This document shows, piece by piece, positions 1 to 6,605 of a stretch of 15,993 nt of DNA. A model generated the notes under the pieces. The model did not search any database. It saw nothing but the letters and a program-made list of their open reading frames with translations, and was not told where the DNA came from. Each line of letters opens with the position of its first letter. The first letter of the stretch is position 1. Source of the DNA: an uncultured Alphaproteobacteria bacterium (GTDB taxonomy: Bacteria; Pseudomonadota; Alphaproteobacteria; RUG11792); contig CAUDEV010000021.1 in assembly GCA_958448685.1 (NCBI GenBank), forward strand, positions 1 through 15,993, written 5' to 3'. A program made the position numbers and the translations under genes.

Positions 1-4
1 TCAT

Positions 5-51
5 TGACACCGCAGAGACACCTCCAGCGCTTTCGGTAGACATCGTGAATC
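5..51 (+). repeat. Left arm of a 47-bp imperfect inverted repeat
   Basis: This GC-rich stretch in AT-rich surroundings matches the reverse complement of 15931-15977 without gaps at 40 of 47 positions. Shared blocks include TGACACCGCAG, CACCT, AGCGCTTTCGG, AGACAT and TGAATC. It lies just upstream of a decayed transposase, so it may be an insertion-sequence end or a member of a dispersed repeat family. Its identity is not recognised, and the repeat may extend beyond the window. Confidence 0.75.
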
Positions 52-159
52 GAAATATATAAGATCAAAGAGATATGAGACAAAAAGGATAACGAGGTTT
101 CGTTATTTTTGGACAACAAAAAAGTCTCCTAAAATATTATAAAAATGCTGAGAAGTTGG

Positions 160-575
160 TGAAATCATGGAAATTAATACACAAACAAAAGTAAAGACAT
201 TTGGATCTCATAAGAAAAATAAGAACTGAACAAAAACTTATGGAAAAGCAAAGATATATGTTATAGGAGACACAGGAAGTTTACATCATATACAAGTGTC
301 GTAAATTTAAGCTTTATTCTCAGATGAAAATAGGAGGAAATGTACAAATCGATCATATGGTAAGAACATTAAATGGTTTTACATAGGCCATTCCTATTAA
401 ATCTATACAAGTCGATGGGACAGTGAATTTATGAAAGATTTTGAAAAAACCTTACCGAAGATTAATAGAAATATAGAGCGAATGAACCGTATTATTATAG
501 AAAAATTTTTACATGAACCACAGGGAGATTCCTTAATTGTATATTAAATCTATGCTAGAAGACTCCATTTTTAGC
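160..575 (+). pseudogene. Decayed DDE transposase (IS481-like / integrase core)
   Basis: No open frame survives, but fragments in shifting frames read in order like an integrase-core transposase. Around 204-245 is an LIRKIRTEQKL-like stretch, then YGKAKIYV after a frame change (about 239-262). GGNVQIDHM follows at 333-359, with the first catalytic-type Asp, then a TAG stop at 384. SIQVDG lies near 402-419, and after a frameshift SEFMKDFEKTLP follows from 422. NIERMNR near 470-490 holds the Glu expected of the DDE triad. A last piece, MLEDSI, lies at 552-569. Compared with the usual QIDHM ... IQVDGGSEFM ... GGVERGNR order, there are internal deletions before IQVDG and before the Glu motif. The family call is from memory of motif order, so IS481 is likely but another rve-core family is possible. 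Both ends of the pseudogene are approximate. Confidence 0.6.
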
Positions 576-612
576 TCATATTTTTTGGCTTAATACAAAT
601 ACAAGATAATTA

Positions 613-641
613 TTGATATTTAAGGAAATGTAAGTTAAGAT
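613..641 (+). promoter_or_regulatory. Promoter of tRNA-Ser
   Basis: A -35 box TTGATA (613-618) and a -10 box TAAGAT (636-641) are separated by exactly 17 bp. The expected start site near 648 lies 2-4 nt before the mature tRNA 5' end. Confidence 0.65.
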
Positions 642-650
642 AAATAATAA

Positions 651-744
651 GGAGAGATGGCCGAGAGGCTGAAGGCAACGGTTTGCTAAACCGTCATACG
701 GACATAAATTCGTATCGGGGGTTCGAATCCCCCTCTCTCCGCCA
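651..744 (+). tRNA. tRNA-Ser (anticodon GCU), CCA encoded
   Basis: The acceptor arm GGAGAGA pairs with TCTCTCC (734-740), followed by discriminator G741 and an encoded CCA (742-744). The anticodon stem ACGGT/ACCGT encloses the loop TTGCTAA, giving anticodon GCU, which reads AGU and AGC. The TPsiC arm GGGGGTTCGAATCCCCC is perfect. The long variable arm (CATACGGACATAAATTCGTAT region) is typical of class II tRNA-Ser. A close copy of the 3' end lies about 155 bp downstream. Confidence 0.97.
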
Positions 745-789
745 TAAATAAAAATCAGAGGAATGTCAAAAGGAGAAGTGAATCGGATT

Positions 790-818
790 TTGATATTTGT
801 ATAATTTTTATATAAAAT
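790..818 (+). promoter_or_regulatory. Possible promoter upstream of the tRNA-Ser fragment
   Basis: TTGATA (790-795), a 17-bp spacer and TAAAAT (813-818) form a good sigma-70-like pair. A transcript from here would begin near 825 and cover the mini-hairpin cluster and the duplicated tRNA-Ser 3' end. In DNA this AT-rich such matches arise by chance, so activity is unproven. Confidence 0.35.
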
Positions 819-836
819 GAAAAGAAGTGAAGAGAA

Positions 837-877
837 CCCCCGCAGGGGTCGAGCCGAAGGCCGACAAGCGAAGCGCT
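837..877. repeat. Cluster of three GC-rich tri-loop mini-hairpins
   Basis: Three short inverted repeats follow one another. CCCC-GCA-GGGG spans 838-848 and GCC-GAA-GGC spans 853-861. AGCGAAGCGCT spans 867-877 and contains GCGAAGC, a sequence known to form an unusually stable DNA mini-hairpin. The block is far more GC-rich than its flanks and ends 3 bp before the tRNA-Ser 3'-end copy, which suggests an inserted repeat element. The block is within 40 bp and no protein is predicted from it. Confidence 0.5.
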
Positions 878-880
878 GTC

Positions 881-907
881 AATCCCCCTCTCTCCGCTAT
901 AAATAAA
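881..907 (+). repeat. Partial duplicate of the tRNA-Ser 3' end
   Basis: These 27 bp match 726-752, the T-arm 3' half, acceptor strand and trailer of tRNA-Ser, at 26 of 27 positions. The first 17 bases are exact, and the single change is C743 to T898, inside what would be the encoded CCA. The direct repeat 155 bp apart resembles the att-site duplication left when an element integrates into a tRNA 3' end. No integrase gene lies between the copies. Confidence 0.7.
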
Positions 908-1057
908 TTCAATTTTAATTCCCTGTAAAAATTCCTAATTTTATGAAAATAAATTATTCGTATTAAATCTCTAGAGAATTCTTTAAGCATTTATAAAAAG
1001 CTGCATTAGGTTATATCTGATTACACTTTTTACATATATAAAAATTCCTTATTTTTG

Positions 1058-1066
1058 TGCTAAAAT
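1058..1066 (+). promoter_or_regulatory. Extended -10 promoter of ligA
   Basis: TGC directly followed by TAAAAT gives the extended -10 form TGnTAAAAT. There is no convincing -35 box at the right distance. The start site would be near 1073, leaving a leader of about 20 nt that contains the ligA Shine-Dalgarno sequence. Confidence 0.5.
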
Positions 1067-1093
1067 AAGATTATTCAGAAAAAGGAGATAAAA

Positions 1094-3130
1094 ATGCCGA
1101 AATCGGATATTAGTAGTTTATCTATTGAAGAAGTAAAAAAAGAACTGGATTTTCTAAAAAACGAATTAAAAAGGCATGACAATCTTTATTATAACGAATC
1201 CAATCCTGAGATTTCGGATGCTGAATATGATGAACTGAGAAATCGTTTAAATGAAATAGAAAAAATATTCCCAGATTTGAAATTCCCAGACTCTCCGTCA
1301 CAAAAAGTTGGGGCTGTTGTTGGAACCCTTTTTAAAAAGATAAAACATGAAATTCCTATGCTTTCATTAGATAATGCATTTTCTAAAGAAGACATGATAG
1401 ACTTTATCGAACGAATAAAACGATTTTTGAAACTTCCTGATGAATATAGATTCGAATTTTGTGCAGAACAGAAAATTGATGGATTATCGGCCGCTATTTT
1501 ATACGAAAACGGAAAATTAATTTATGGAGCAACGAGAGGCGATGGCTATGTTGGAGAAGATATAACTGAAAATATAAAAACGATTTCTAATATACCCCAT
1601 CAGATTGATTATCCTGGGAAAATTGAAATTCGAGGAGAGGTGTATATGCCCGTTGATTCATTTAAAAAATTAAATGAAATCAGGGAATTAAATACGGAAT
1701 CAACTTTTGCTAATCCAAGAAATGCGGCAGCAGGATCTCTTCGTCAATTAGATCCGCAAATAACAAAAAGTCGGAATTTAAAATTTTTTGCATATTATGT
1801 GAATTCCGTTAATTCAAATTTGAGACTTCATACACAAACAGACACAATGCAATTTTTGGAAAGATTGGGATTTTCAACAGCTGAGTATGCTATTTGTCGT
1901 GATATAGAAGAAATAATGACTTATTATAATAAAATTTATCAATTGAGAGATAATTTAAATTATGACATAGATGGAACTGTTTTTAAAATTAACTCTTTAG
2001 AATTGCAAGATAGATTGGGTTTTGTTGGAAGATCTCCGCGTCATTCTATTGCCTTTAAGTTTCCTCCAGAGATTGCAGAAACAAAAATAATAGATATAAC
2101 AATAAGTGTTGGAAGAACAGGAAAAATCACGCCAATAGCCATCTTGGAGCCTGTTAATCTCATGGGGGCAATGATATCAAAAGCAACACTTCATAATTTT
2201 GAAGAAATAGAGCGAAAATCAATATCAATAGGTGACACAGTCAGAATCTTAAGATCTGGAGATGTTATTCCGAAAATCATAGGAGTAACAAAAAAATCTC
2301 AAAATCAAGTATTCCAACCTCCATTAATTTGTCCTTCTTGTGGCTCTTCTTTAATAAAATATCCGCAATTAATTGATTTGTATTGCCCGAATCATTATAG
2401 CTGTCCTGAACAAGCAGTTAATTATATCTCATATTTTGTGTCAAAAAACTGTTTTGATATTATAGGATTTGGTCAAAAGCAAGTTATAGAATTCTATAAA
2501 GAAGGAAGAATAAAATCAGCTGTCGATATATTTAAGTTAGAGAATTATGACAAAATTTCTCCATTATCCCAAAAACAAGGATGGGGAGAGGTCTCAGCTT
2601 TAAAATTATATCAAGCTATTAATGACAAAAGAAATGTTTCATTGCCAAGATTCATTACATCTCTTGGAGTTCCAGGCGTGGGAGAAATTATAGCAGGAAT
2701 ATTGGCTGATAAATTTGAGAATATAGATAACTTAATGAAATCTCAAAAGGAGGAATTAATTGAAACAGATGGCTTGGGTGAATTGATGGCAGAGGAAATA
2801 TACTCATTTTTTCATAATGATATAAATATAAATTTTATTAATGAATTGAAAAAATATATAACAATATTACCATATAAAAATCCAAATATCACTTTTGATA
2901 AAAATAGTAAATTCTATAAAAAAACATTAATATTTACAGGAACACTAACTCGGATGAGTCGAGATGAGGCGAAGAAAGCAGCGTTATCAAAAGGGGCTAG
3001 AATTGCTACGACGATTTCAAAAAATGTGGATTTTGTCATTGTGGGAGAGAAAGCAGGTTCAAAATTGAAAAAAGCTCGGGAGTTGAATATACCGATAATA
3101 ACTGAGGAAGAATTTATTAAAAATATATAA
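1094..3130 (+). CDS. ligA: NAD-dependent DNA ligase LigA
   Basis: LigA seals nicks with 5'-phosphate and 3'-OH ends in replication and repair, using NAD+ as adenylate donor. The protein is 678 aa, the normal full length. The Ia domain (about 1-75) carries the YYxxxxPEISDAEYDEL motif for NMN binding. The adenylation domain holds the nucleophile K127 in KIDG, followed by GATRGDGYVGEDIT. An OB fold follows at about 325-405. A four-cysteine zinc finger uses C413, C416, C431 and C437. Helix-hairpin-helix repeats include GVPGVGE (525-531). A BRCT domain starts near 608 (TLIFTGTL) and runs to the end. The start ATG is fixed by AAGGAG (1082-1087), 6 nt upstream. The gene is monocistronic or weakly linked to murA, 147 bp downstream. 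No key residue is missing. Confidence 0.98.
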   Translation: MPKSDISSLSIEEVKKELDFLKNELKRHDNLYYNESNPEISDAEYDELRNRLNEIEKIFPDLKFPDSPSQKVGAVVGTLFKKIKHEIPMLSLDNAFSKEDMIDFIERIKRFLKLPDEYRFEFCAEQKIDGLSAAILYENGKLIYGATRGDGYVGEDITENIKTISNIPHQIDYPGKIEIRGEVYMPVDSFKKLNEIRELNTESTFANPRNAAAGSLRQLDPQITKSRNLKFFAYYVNSVNSNLRLHTQTDTMQFLERLGFSTAEYAICRDIEEIMTYYNKIYQLRDNLNYDIDGTVFKINSLELQDRLGFVGRSPRHSIAFKFPPEIAETKIIDITISVGRTGKITPIAILEPVNLMGAMISKATLHNFEEIERKSISIGDTVRILRSGDVIPKIIGVTKKSQNQVFQPPLICPSCGSSLIKYPQLIDLYCPNHYSCPEQAVNYISYFVSKNCFDIIGFGQKQVIEFYKEGRIKSAVDIFKLENYDKISPLSQKQGWGEVSALKLYQAINDKRNVSLPRFITSLGVPGVGEIIAGILADKFENIDNLMKSQKEELIETDGLGELMAEEIYSFFHNDININFINELKKYITILPYKNPNITFDKNSKFYKKTLIFTGTLTRMSRDEAKKAALSKGARIATTISKNVDFVIVGEKAGSKLKKARELNIPIITEEEFIKNI

Positions 3131-3149
3131 ACGATAGATTAACAAGTGC

Positions 3150-3172
3150 TTTAAACCTGAAAAACGTTTAAA
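3150..3172 (+). terminator. Weak hairpin after ligA
   Basis: TTTAAAC (3150-3156) and GTTTAAA (3166-3172) form a 7-bp stem with a 9-nt loop, 20 bp after the ligA stop. The stem is AT-rich and there is no clear T-run, so it is at best a weak terminator. Confidence 0.25.
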
Positions 3173-3213
3173 ATTTCATAGAGTTTATAAAGTCATTTAG
3201 ATACCTGAAAATG

Positions 3214-3242
3214 TTGATTTTTTATATGTTTTAGTGTTTAAT
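3214..3242 (+). promoter_or_regulatory. Candidate promoter of murA-ftsY-symporter
   Basis: TTGATT (3214-3219) and TTTAAT (3237-3242) are 17 bp apart, 36 bp before the murA start. An overlapping TAATAT is an alternative -10. The sequence is very AT-rich, so confidence is low. Confidence 0.35.
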
Positions 3243-3277
3243 ATAAATTATTAATCTAAAAAAATTGGATTCTGAAA

Positions 3278-4543
3278 TTGCTACAAAGTATGAGAATAAA
3301 GGGAGGCGTTCCTTTAAATGGCACAATAGAAATAAGTGGAGCAAAAAATCTAGCTCTTCCAGCTTTGGTAGCAACATTATTAACAGACAATAAAATTATA
3401 TTAAAAAATGTCCCACATTTATCTGATATCATATCTTTATTAGAACTTCTGACTTATTTAGGAACAGAATACAGTTTTCAACAAAATGGAACTATAGAAC
3501 TCTCAACAAAAAATTTGAAAACATTTGAAGCCCCATATGATTATGTTCGAAAAATGAGGGCCTCGATTTTGGTTTTAGGGCCACTTGTTGCAAAATATAA
3601 AGAGGCAAAAGTTTCATTGCCTGGAGGATGCGCAATAGGCGCAAGAGGTGTTGATCTTCATATAAAAGCCTTGAAGCAAATGGGCGCTGAAATTTCTATA
3701 AATAACGGTTATATAAATGCAAAAGCGCAAAAAGGATTGGTTGGTTGTGATATAGTTTTTCCAATAGCGACGGTGACCGGAACTGAAAATGTTATAATGG
3801 CTGCTGTTTTAGCAAAAGGAACAACAAATATTATTAATGCAGCAATGGAACCTGAAGTTGTTGCATTCTGCGATCTTCTGAACAGTATGGGAGCAGAAAT
3901 TTCAGGTCATGGAACTTCAACGATTGTTATAAATGGTGTTGAATCCCTTCATGGAGCAGAGTTTACGATAATTCCTGACAGGATAGAAGCAGGAACGTTT
4001 GCCATTGCTGCGGCAGTTACCAATGGAAAACTTTTCTTAAAAAATTGTAATTATTCTCATTTGGCATCGTTTTTTGAAACTTTGTTTTTGACTGGTGTTG
4101 TTCATGAGGAAAAAGATGATGGATTAGTTGTCTATAGGAAAAGTGAGAAAATTAAACCTGTCGATATTCAAACAGCTCCATATCCAGGATTTCCAACAGA
4201 TTTACAAGCTCAATACACTGTCTTAATGTCGCTTTGCAAAGGCGCTGTTTCGATTACGGAAAATATTTTCGAAAATAGGTTTATGCATATTCCAGAATTA
4301 ACAAGAATGGGAGCAAATATTTCAGTTCATGGGAAAACGGCTGTCGTGACTGGAGTCAACAAGTTGAATGGTGCCCCTGTTATGGCAACAGATCTCCGAG
4401 CTTCTGTTTCCCTGTTGATTGCTGGGTTAGTTGCAGAAGGAGAAACAATTGTTAATAGACTTTATCATATTGATCGTGGGTATGAAAATATTGATGAAAA
4501 ATTAAGAAATTGTGGAGCTAACATTGAAAGGTTTTCTGTTTAG
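3278..4543 (+). CDS. murA: UDP-N-acetylglucosamine 1-carboxyvinyltransferase MurA
   Basis: MurA transfers enolpyruvate from PEP to UDP-GlcNAc, the first committed step of peptidoglycan synthesis in the cytoplasm. The 421-aa length is normal. ISGAKN (19-24) carries the conserved Lys-Asn pair. GGCAIGARGVDLH contains the catalytic cysteine C118, equivalent to E. coli Cys115 and the target of fosfomycin. PGFPTDLQAQ near 305-313 holds the conserved Asp, and DLRAS near 376-380 the conserved Arg. The start is a TTG at 3278 with GGA 8 nt upstream. An ATG at 3290 would give MRIKGG, 4 codons shorter, and cannot be excluded because family N-termini end close to this point. ftsY begins 12 bp after the stop, so the two genes are probably cotranscribed. 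Presence of MurA with a Cys implies that the cell makes peptidoglycan precursors. Confidence 0.97.
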   Translation: MLQSMRIKGGVPLNGTIEISGAKNLALPALVATLLTDNKIILKNVPHLSDIISLLELLTYLGTEYSFQQNGTIELSTKNLKTFEAPYDYVRKMRASILVLGPLVAKYKEAKVSLPGGCAIGARGVDLHIKALKQMGAEISINNGYINAKAQKGLVGCDIVFPIATVTGTENVIMAAVLAKGTTNIINAAMEPEVVAFCDLLNSMGAEISGHGTSTIVINGVESLHGAEFTIIPDRIEAGTFAIAAAVTNGKLFLKNCNYSHLASFFETLFLTGVVHEEKDDGLVVYRKSEKIKPVDIQTAPYPGFPTDLQAQYTVLMSLCKGAVSITENIFENRFMHIPELTRMGANISVHGKTAVVTGVNKLNGAPVMATDLRASVSLLIAGLVAEGETIVNRLYHIDRGYENIDEKLRNCGANIERFSV

Positions 4544-4555
4544 GATTTAAATATT

Positions 4556-5395
4556 ATGTCGTTTTTCAAAAATCTAAAATCAGCTTTCTCAAATTTAGTA
4601 AGTATTCATGAAAATAAACTCAATAGGGAAAAATTAGAAGATGCATTGATTGAAGCTGATTTTGGAATCAATTTCGCACAGAGTATTATAAAAGATTTAA
4701 AAAGTTCCGATTTATATTCCGCTTTTAGAAACAAAATCATATCCATTTTAACCCCGCTTATTAAAGATGTTGAGATTGATATAACTAAAAAACCGTTTGT
4801 TATTATTCTTGAAGGAGTAAATGGAAGTGGAAAAACAACAACTGTGGCAAAATTGGCTTATTTTCTGAAACAACAGGGATTTAGTGTTGATATTGCGGCT
4901 TGTGATACATTTCGAATAGCTGCTGTTGATCAATTAGCTATTTGGGCAGAAAAGTTAAATTGCAATATATTCAAATCTGATTCTCCAAAAGATCCTGCAA
5001 GTGTTGCATTTGATGCTATGAAAACAACAAAAAGTGATGTGTTAATAATAGACACCGCAGGAAGATTGCAGAACAATATCAATTTGATGAATGAATTAGA
5101 GAAAATACATAGGGTAGTAAAAAAACTAGATGAATCTGCTCCTCATATGACTCTATTGACAATAGATGCGACAATAGGGCAAAATACTATTGATCAAGTC
5201 AGGGAATTTGCAAAAATTAACTCTATATCCGGATTGATTATAAATAAACTTGATGGAGGAGCAAAATGCGGAGTTATTGTGAGAATAGCTGAGGAATTTA
5301 AAATTCCAATTTTGGGAGTTGGAATTGGAGAATCTGAAAAAGATTTCGCTAATTTTTCTATAGATAAATTTTTAAAAGATTTTGAGGAGCAATAA
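4556..5395 (+). CDS. ftsY: Signal recognition particle receptor FtsY
   Basis: FtsY is the SRP receptor GTPase that docks ribosome-nascent-chain-SRP complexes at the inner membrane. At 279 aa it is a short form: the acidic A domain of enterobacterial FtsY is absent and only the NG core remains. The N-terminal MSFFKNLKSAFSNLV could serve as the amphipathic membrane-targeting helix. GTPase motifs are GVNGSGKTT (87-95), DTFR (117-120), DTAGR (166-170) and NKLD (230-233). Two usually invariant spots differ: G4 reads NKLD rather than TKLD, and the following GTAKGG reads GGAKCG (234-239). AGGA (4542-4545), overlapping the murA stop, lies 10 nt before the ATG and supports this start. The next gene follows closely with its own GAGGAG site. 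The conserved DTFR and GQN motifs favour FtsY/Ffh GTPases, and the absence of an M domain excludes Ffh. Confidence 0.95.
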   Translation: MSFFKNLKSAFSNLVSIHENKLNREKLEDALIEADFGINFAQSIIKDLKSSDLYSAFRNKIISILTPLIKDVEIDITKKPFVIILEGVNGSGKTTTVAKLAYFLKQQGFSVDIAACDTFRIAAVDQLAIWAEKLNCNIFKSDSPKDPASVAFDAMKTTKSDVLIIDTAGRLQNNINLMNELEKIHRVVKKLDESAPHMTLLTIDATIGQNTIDQVREFAKINSISGLIINKLDGGAKCGVIVRIAEEFKIPILGVGIGESEKDFANFSIDKFLKDFEEQ

Positions 5396-5399
5396 AATA

Positions 5400-6605
5400 A
5401 TGTGCGAGTGCTGTGGTCATTCTTTTAACAAGAAATTTGTATTTTATATAATAGCAATTACTTTAGGCGTAGTTTGCGGATTATCAGATATAGAAATATT
5501 GCAACAAATCGGAAAATGTTGTTCTGAAATTTTTATAAAAATATTTAAATGTATAAGTATGCCGGTCATTTCGTTATCTGTTATTGTTGCACTTTCGACT
5601 TATGGTGCTGAAAAATCTATGAGTCGAATTTGGAAAAAAACATTAAAATATACATTTGGAACAACATTAGTCGCAGCTTGTGTGAGTGCTTTTCTGTATA
5701 TAATTATATCTCCTAATAATGCTGTGTTAAGTTTTGATTCAGGCTTGGAAAGTTCAATTACTACGAATTATTCAAAATATCTTTTGGATATTATTCCAGA
5801 TAATATTTTTGGAGCATTCGTTGAACATAAGGTTTTGACTGTGTTATTGATTAGTGTAATTATTGGAATATCAGCACGTTCAATAGAACAAACAGAAGCA
5901 AAAAATACGGTTCTTTCATTTTTCAATGGATTACATAGTATATTTTTCACGATAACAAAATTTATAGTTAGAGTCCTTCCTATTGGGTTATTCGGATTTA
6001 TAGCTGTGAGTGTTATGGATTTGAAAAACGGAATGAGCGCACATGGAATGGGGAAGTATTTCCTTGTAATTATATTATCAAATTTAGTTCAAGGAATAAT
6101 AATATTGCCATTATGGCTCATTTCAAAAAAAATAAATCCATTTTCAATGTTTAAATCTATGTTTTCTGCACTTTCTGTTGCGTTTTTCTCAAAATCTTCT
6201 TCGGGAGCATTGCCAGTTACGATGGATGCGATTGAATCAAAATTGGGAGTAAAAAAAGAAATAAGTCGATTTGTTTTGCCTCTTTGTACGACTATTAATA
6301 TGAATGGATGTGCTGCATTTATATTTACTACTGTAATTTATATAATGCAAAATTATGGCATTGATATAACTTATTCAACTATATTTACATGGATTATAAT
6401 AGCAACTATTGCAGCAATAGGAAACGCCGGCATACCAATGGGGTGTTTTTTCCTGAGTGCAAGTCTTCTTTCTTCTATGAATATTCCAATGCCTCTGTTA
6501 GGCATGATTCTGCCTGTATATAGTGTATTAGATATGCTTGAAACATCCCTAAATGTTTGGTCAGACTCATGCGTTACAGTGGCAGTAAACAAATCTAAAG
6601 ACTAA
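5400..6605 (+). CDS. Dicarboxylate/amino acid:cation symporter (DAACS family), divergent
   Basis: This 401-aa inner-membrane protein has many hydrophobic segments and the C-terminal signature of the GltP/GltPh family. SKSSSGALPV (264-273) matches the HP1 serine-rich tip. PLCTTINMNGC (294-304) matches TM7 NMDGT, and AAIGNAGIP (338-346) matches HP2. VLDMLETSLNVWSD (376-389) matches TM8. Known family members couple Na+ or H+ to uptake of glutamate, aspartate, C4-dicarboxylates or neutral amino acids. Here the TM8 arginine that binds the substrate side-chain carboxylate (R397 in GltPh) is E381, and the NMDGT Asp is N302. The substrate is therefore probably not an acidic amino acid (inference). 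I start at ATG 5400 because GAGGAG (5384-5389) lies 10 nt upstream. An in-frame TTG at 5382 would overlap ftsY and lacks a site. The N-terminus MCECCGH is unusually cysteine-rich. The stop overlaps that of the convergent gene. Confidence 0.85.
   Translation: MCECCGHSFNKKFVFYIIAITLGVVCGLSDIEILQQIGKCCSEIFIKIFKCISMPVISLSVIVALSTYGAEKSMSRIWKKTLKYTFGTTLVAACVSAFLYIIISPNNAVLSFDSGLESSITTNYSKYLLDIIPDNIFGAFVEHKVLTVLLISVIIGISARSIEQTEAKNTVLSFFNGLHSIFFTITKFIVRVLPIGLFGFIAVSVMDLKNGMSAHGMGKYFLVIILSNLVQGIIILPLWLISKKINPFSMFKSMFSALSVAFFSKSSSGALPVTMDAIESKLGVKKEISRFVLPLCTTINMNGCAAFIFTTVIYIMQNYGIDITYSTIFTWIIIATIAAIGNAGIPMGCFFLSASLLSSMNIPMPLLGMILPVYSVLDMLETSLNVWSDSCVTVAVNKSKD

Noticed and set aside
808..990. Minus-strand 60-codon open frame over the mini-hairpin block
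   Set aside because: It reads through the inserted GC-rich repeat and the tRNA-Ser fragment, has no ribosome site and resembles no family. It is an artefact of the repeat.
3153..3217. Repeated ACCTGAAAA...GTT words between ligA and murA
   Set aside because: The two copies are short, differ in spacing and composition, and fit chance in AT-rich DNA.
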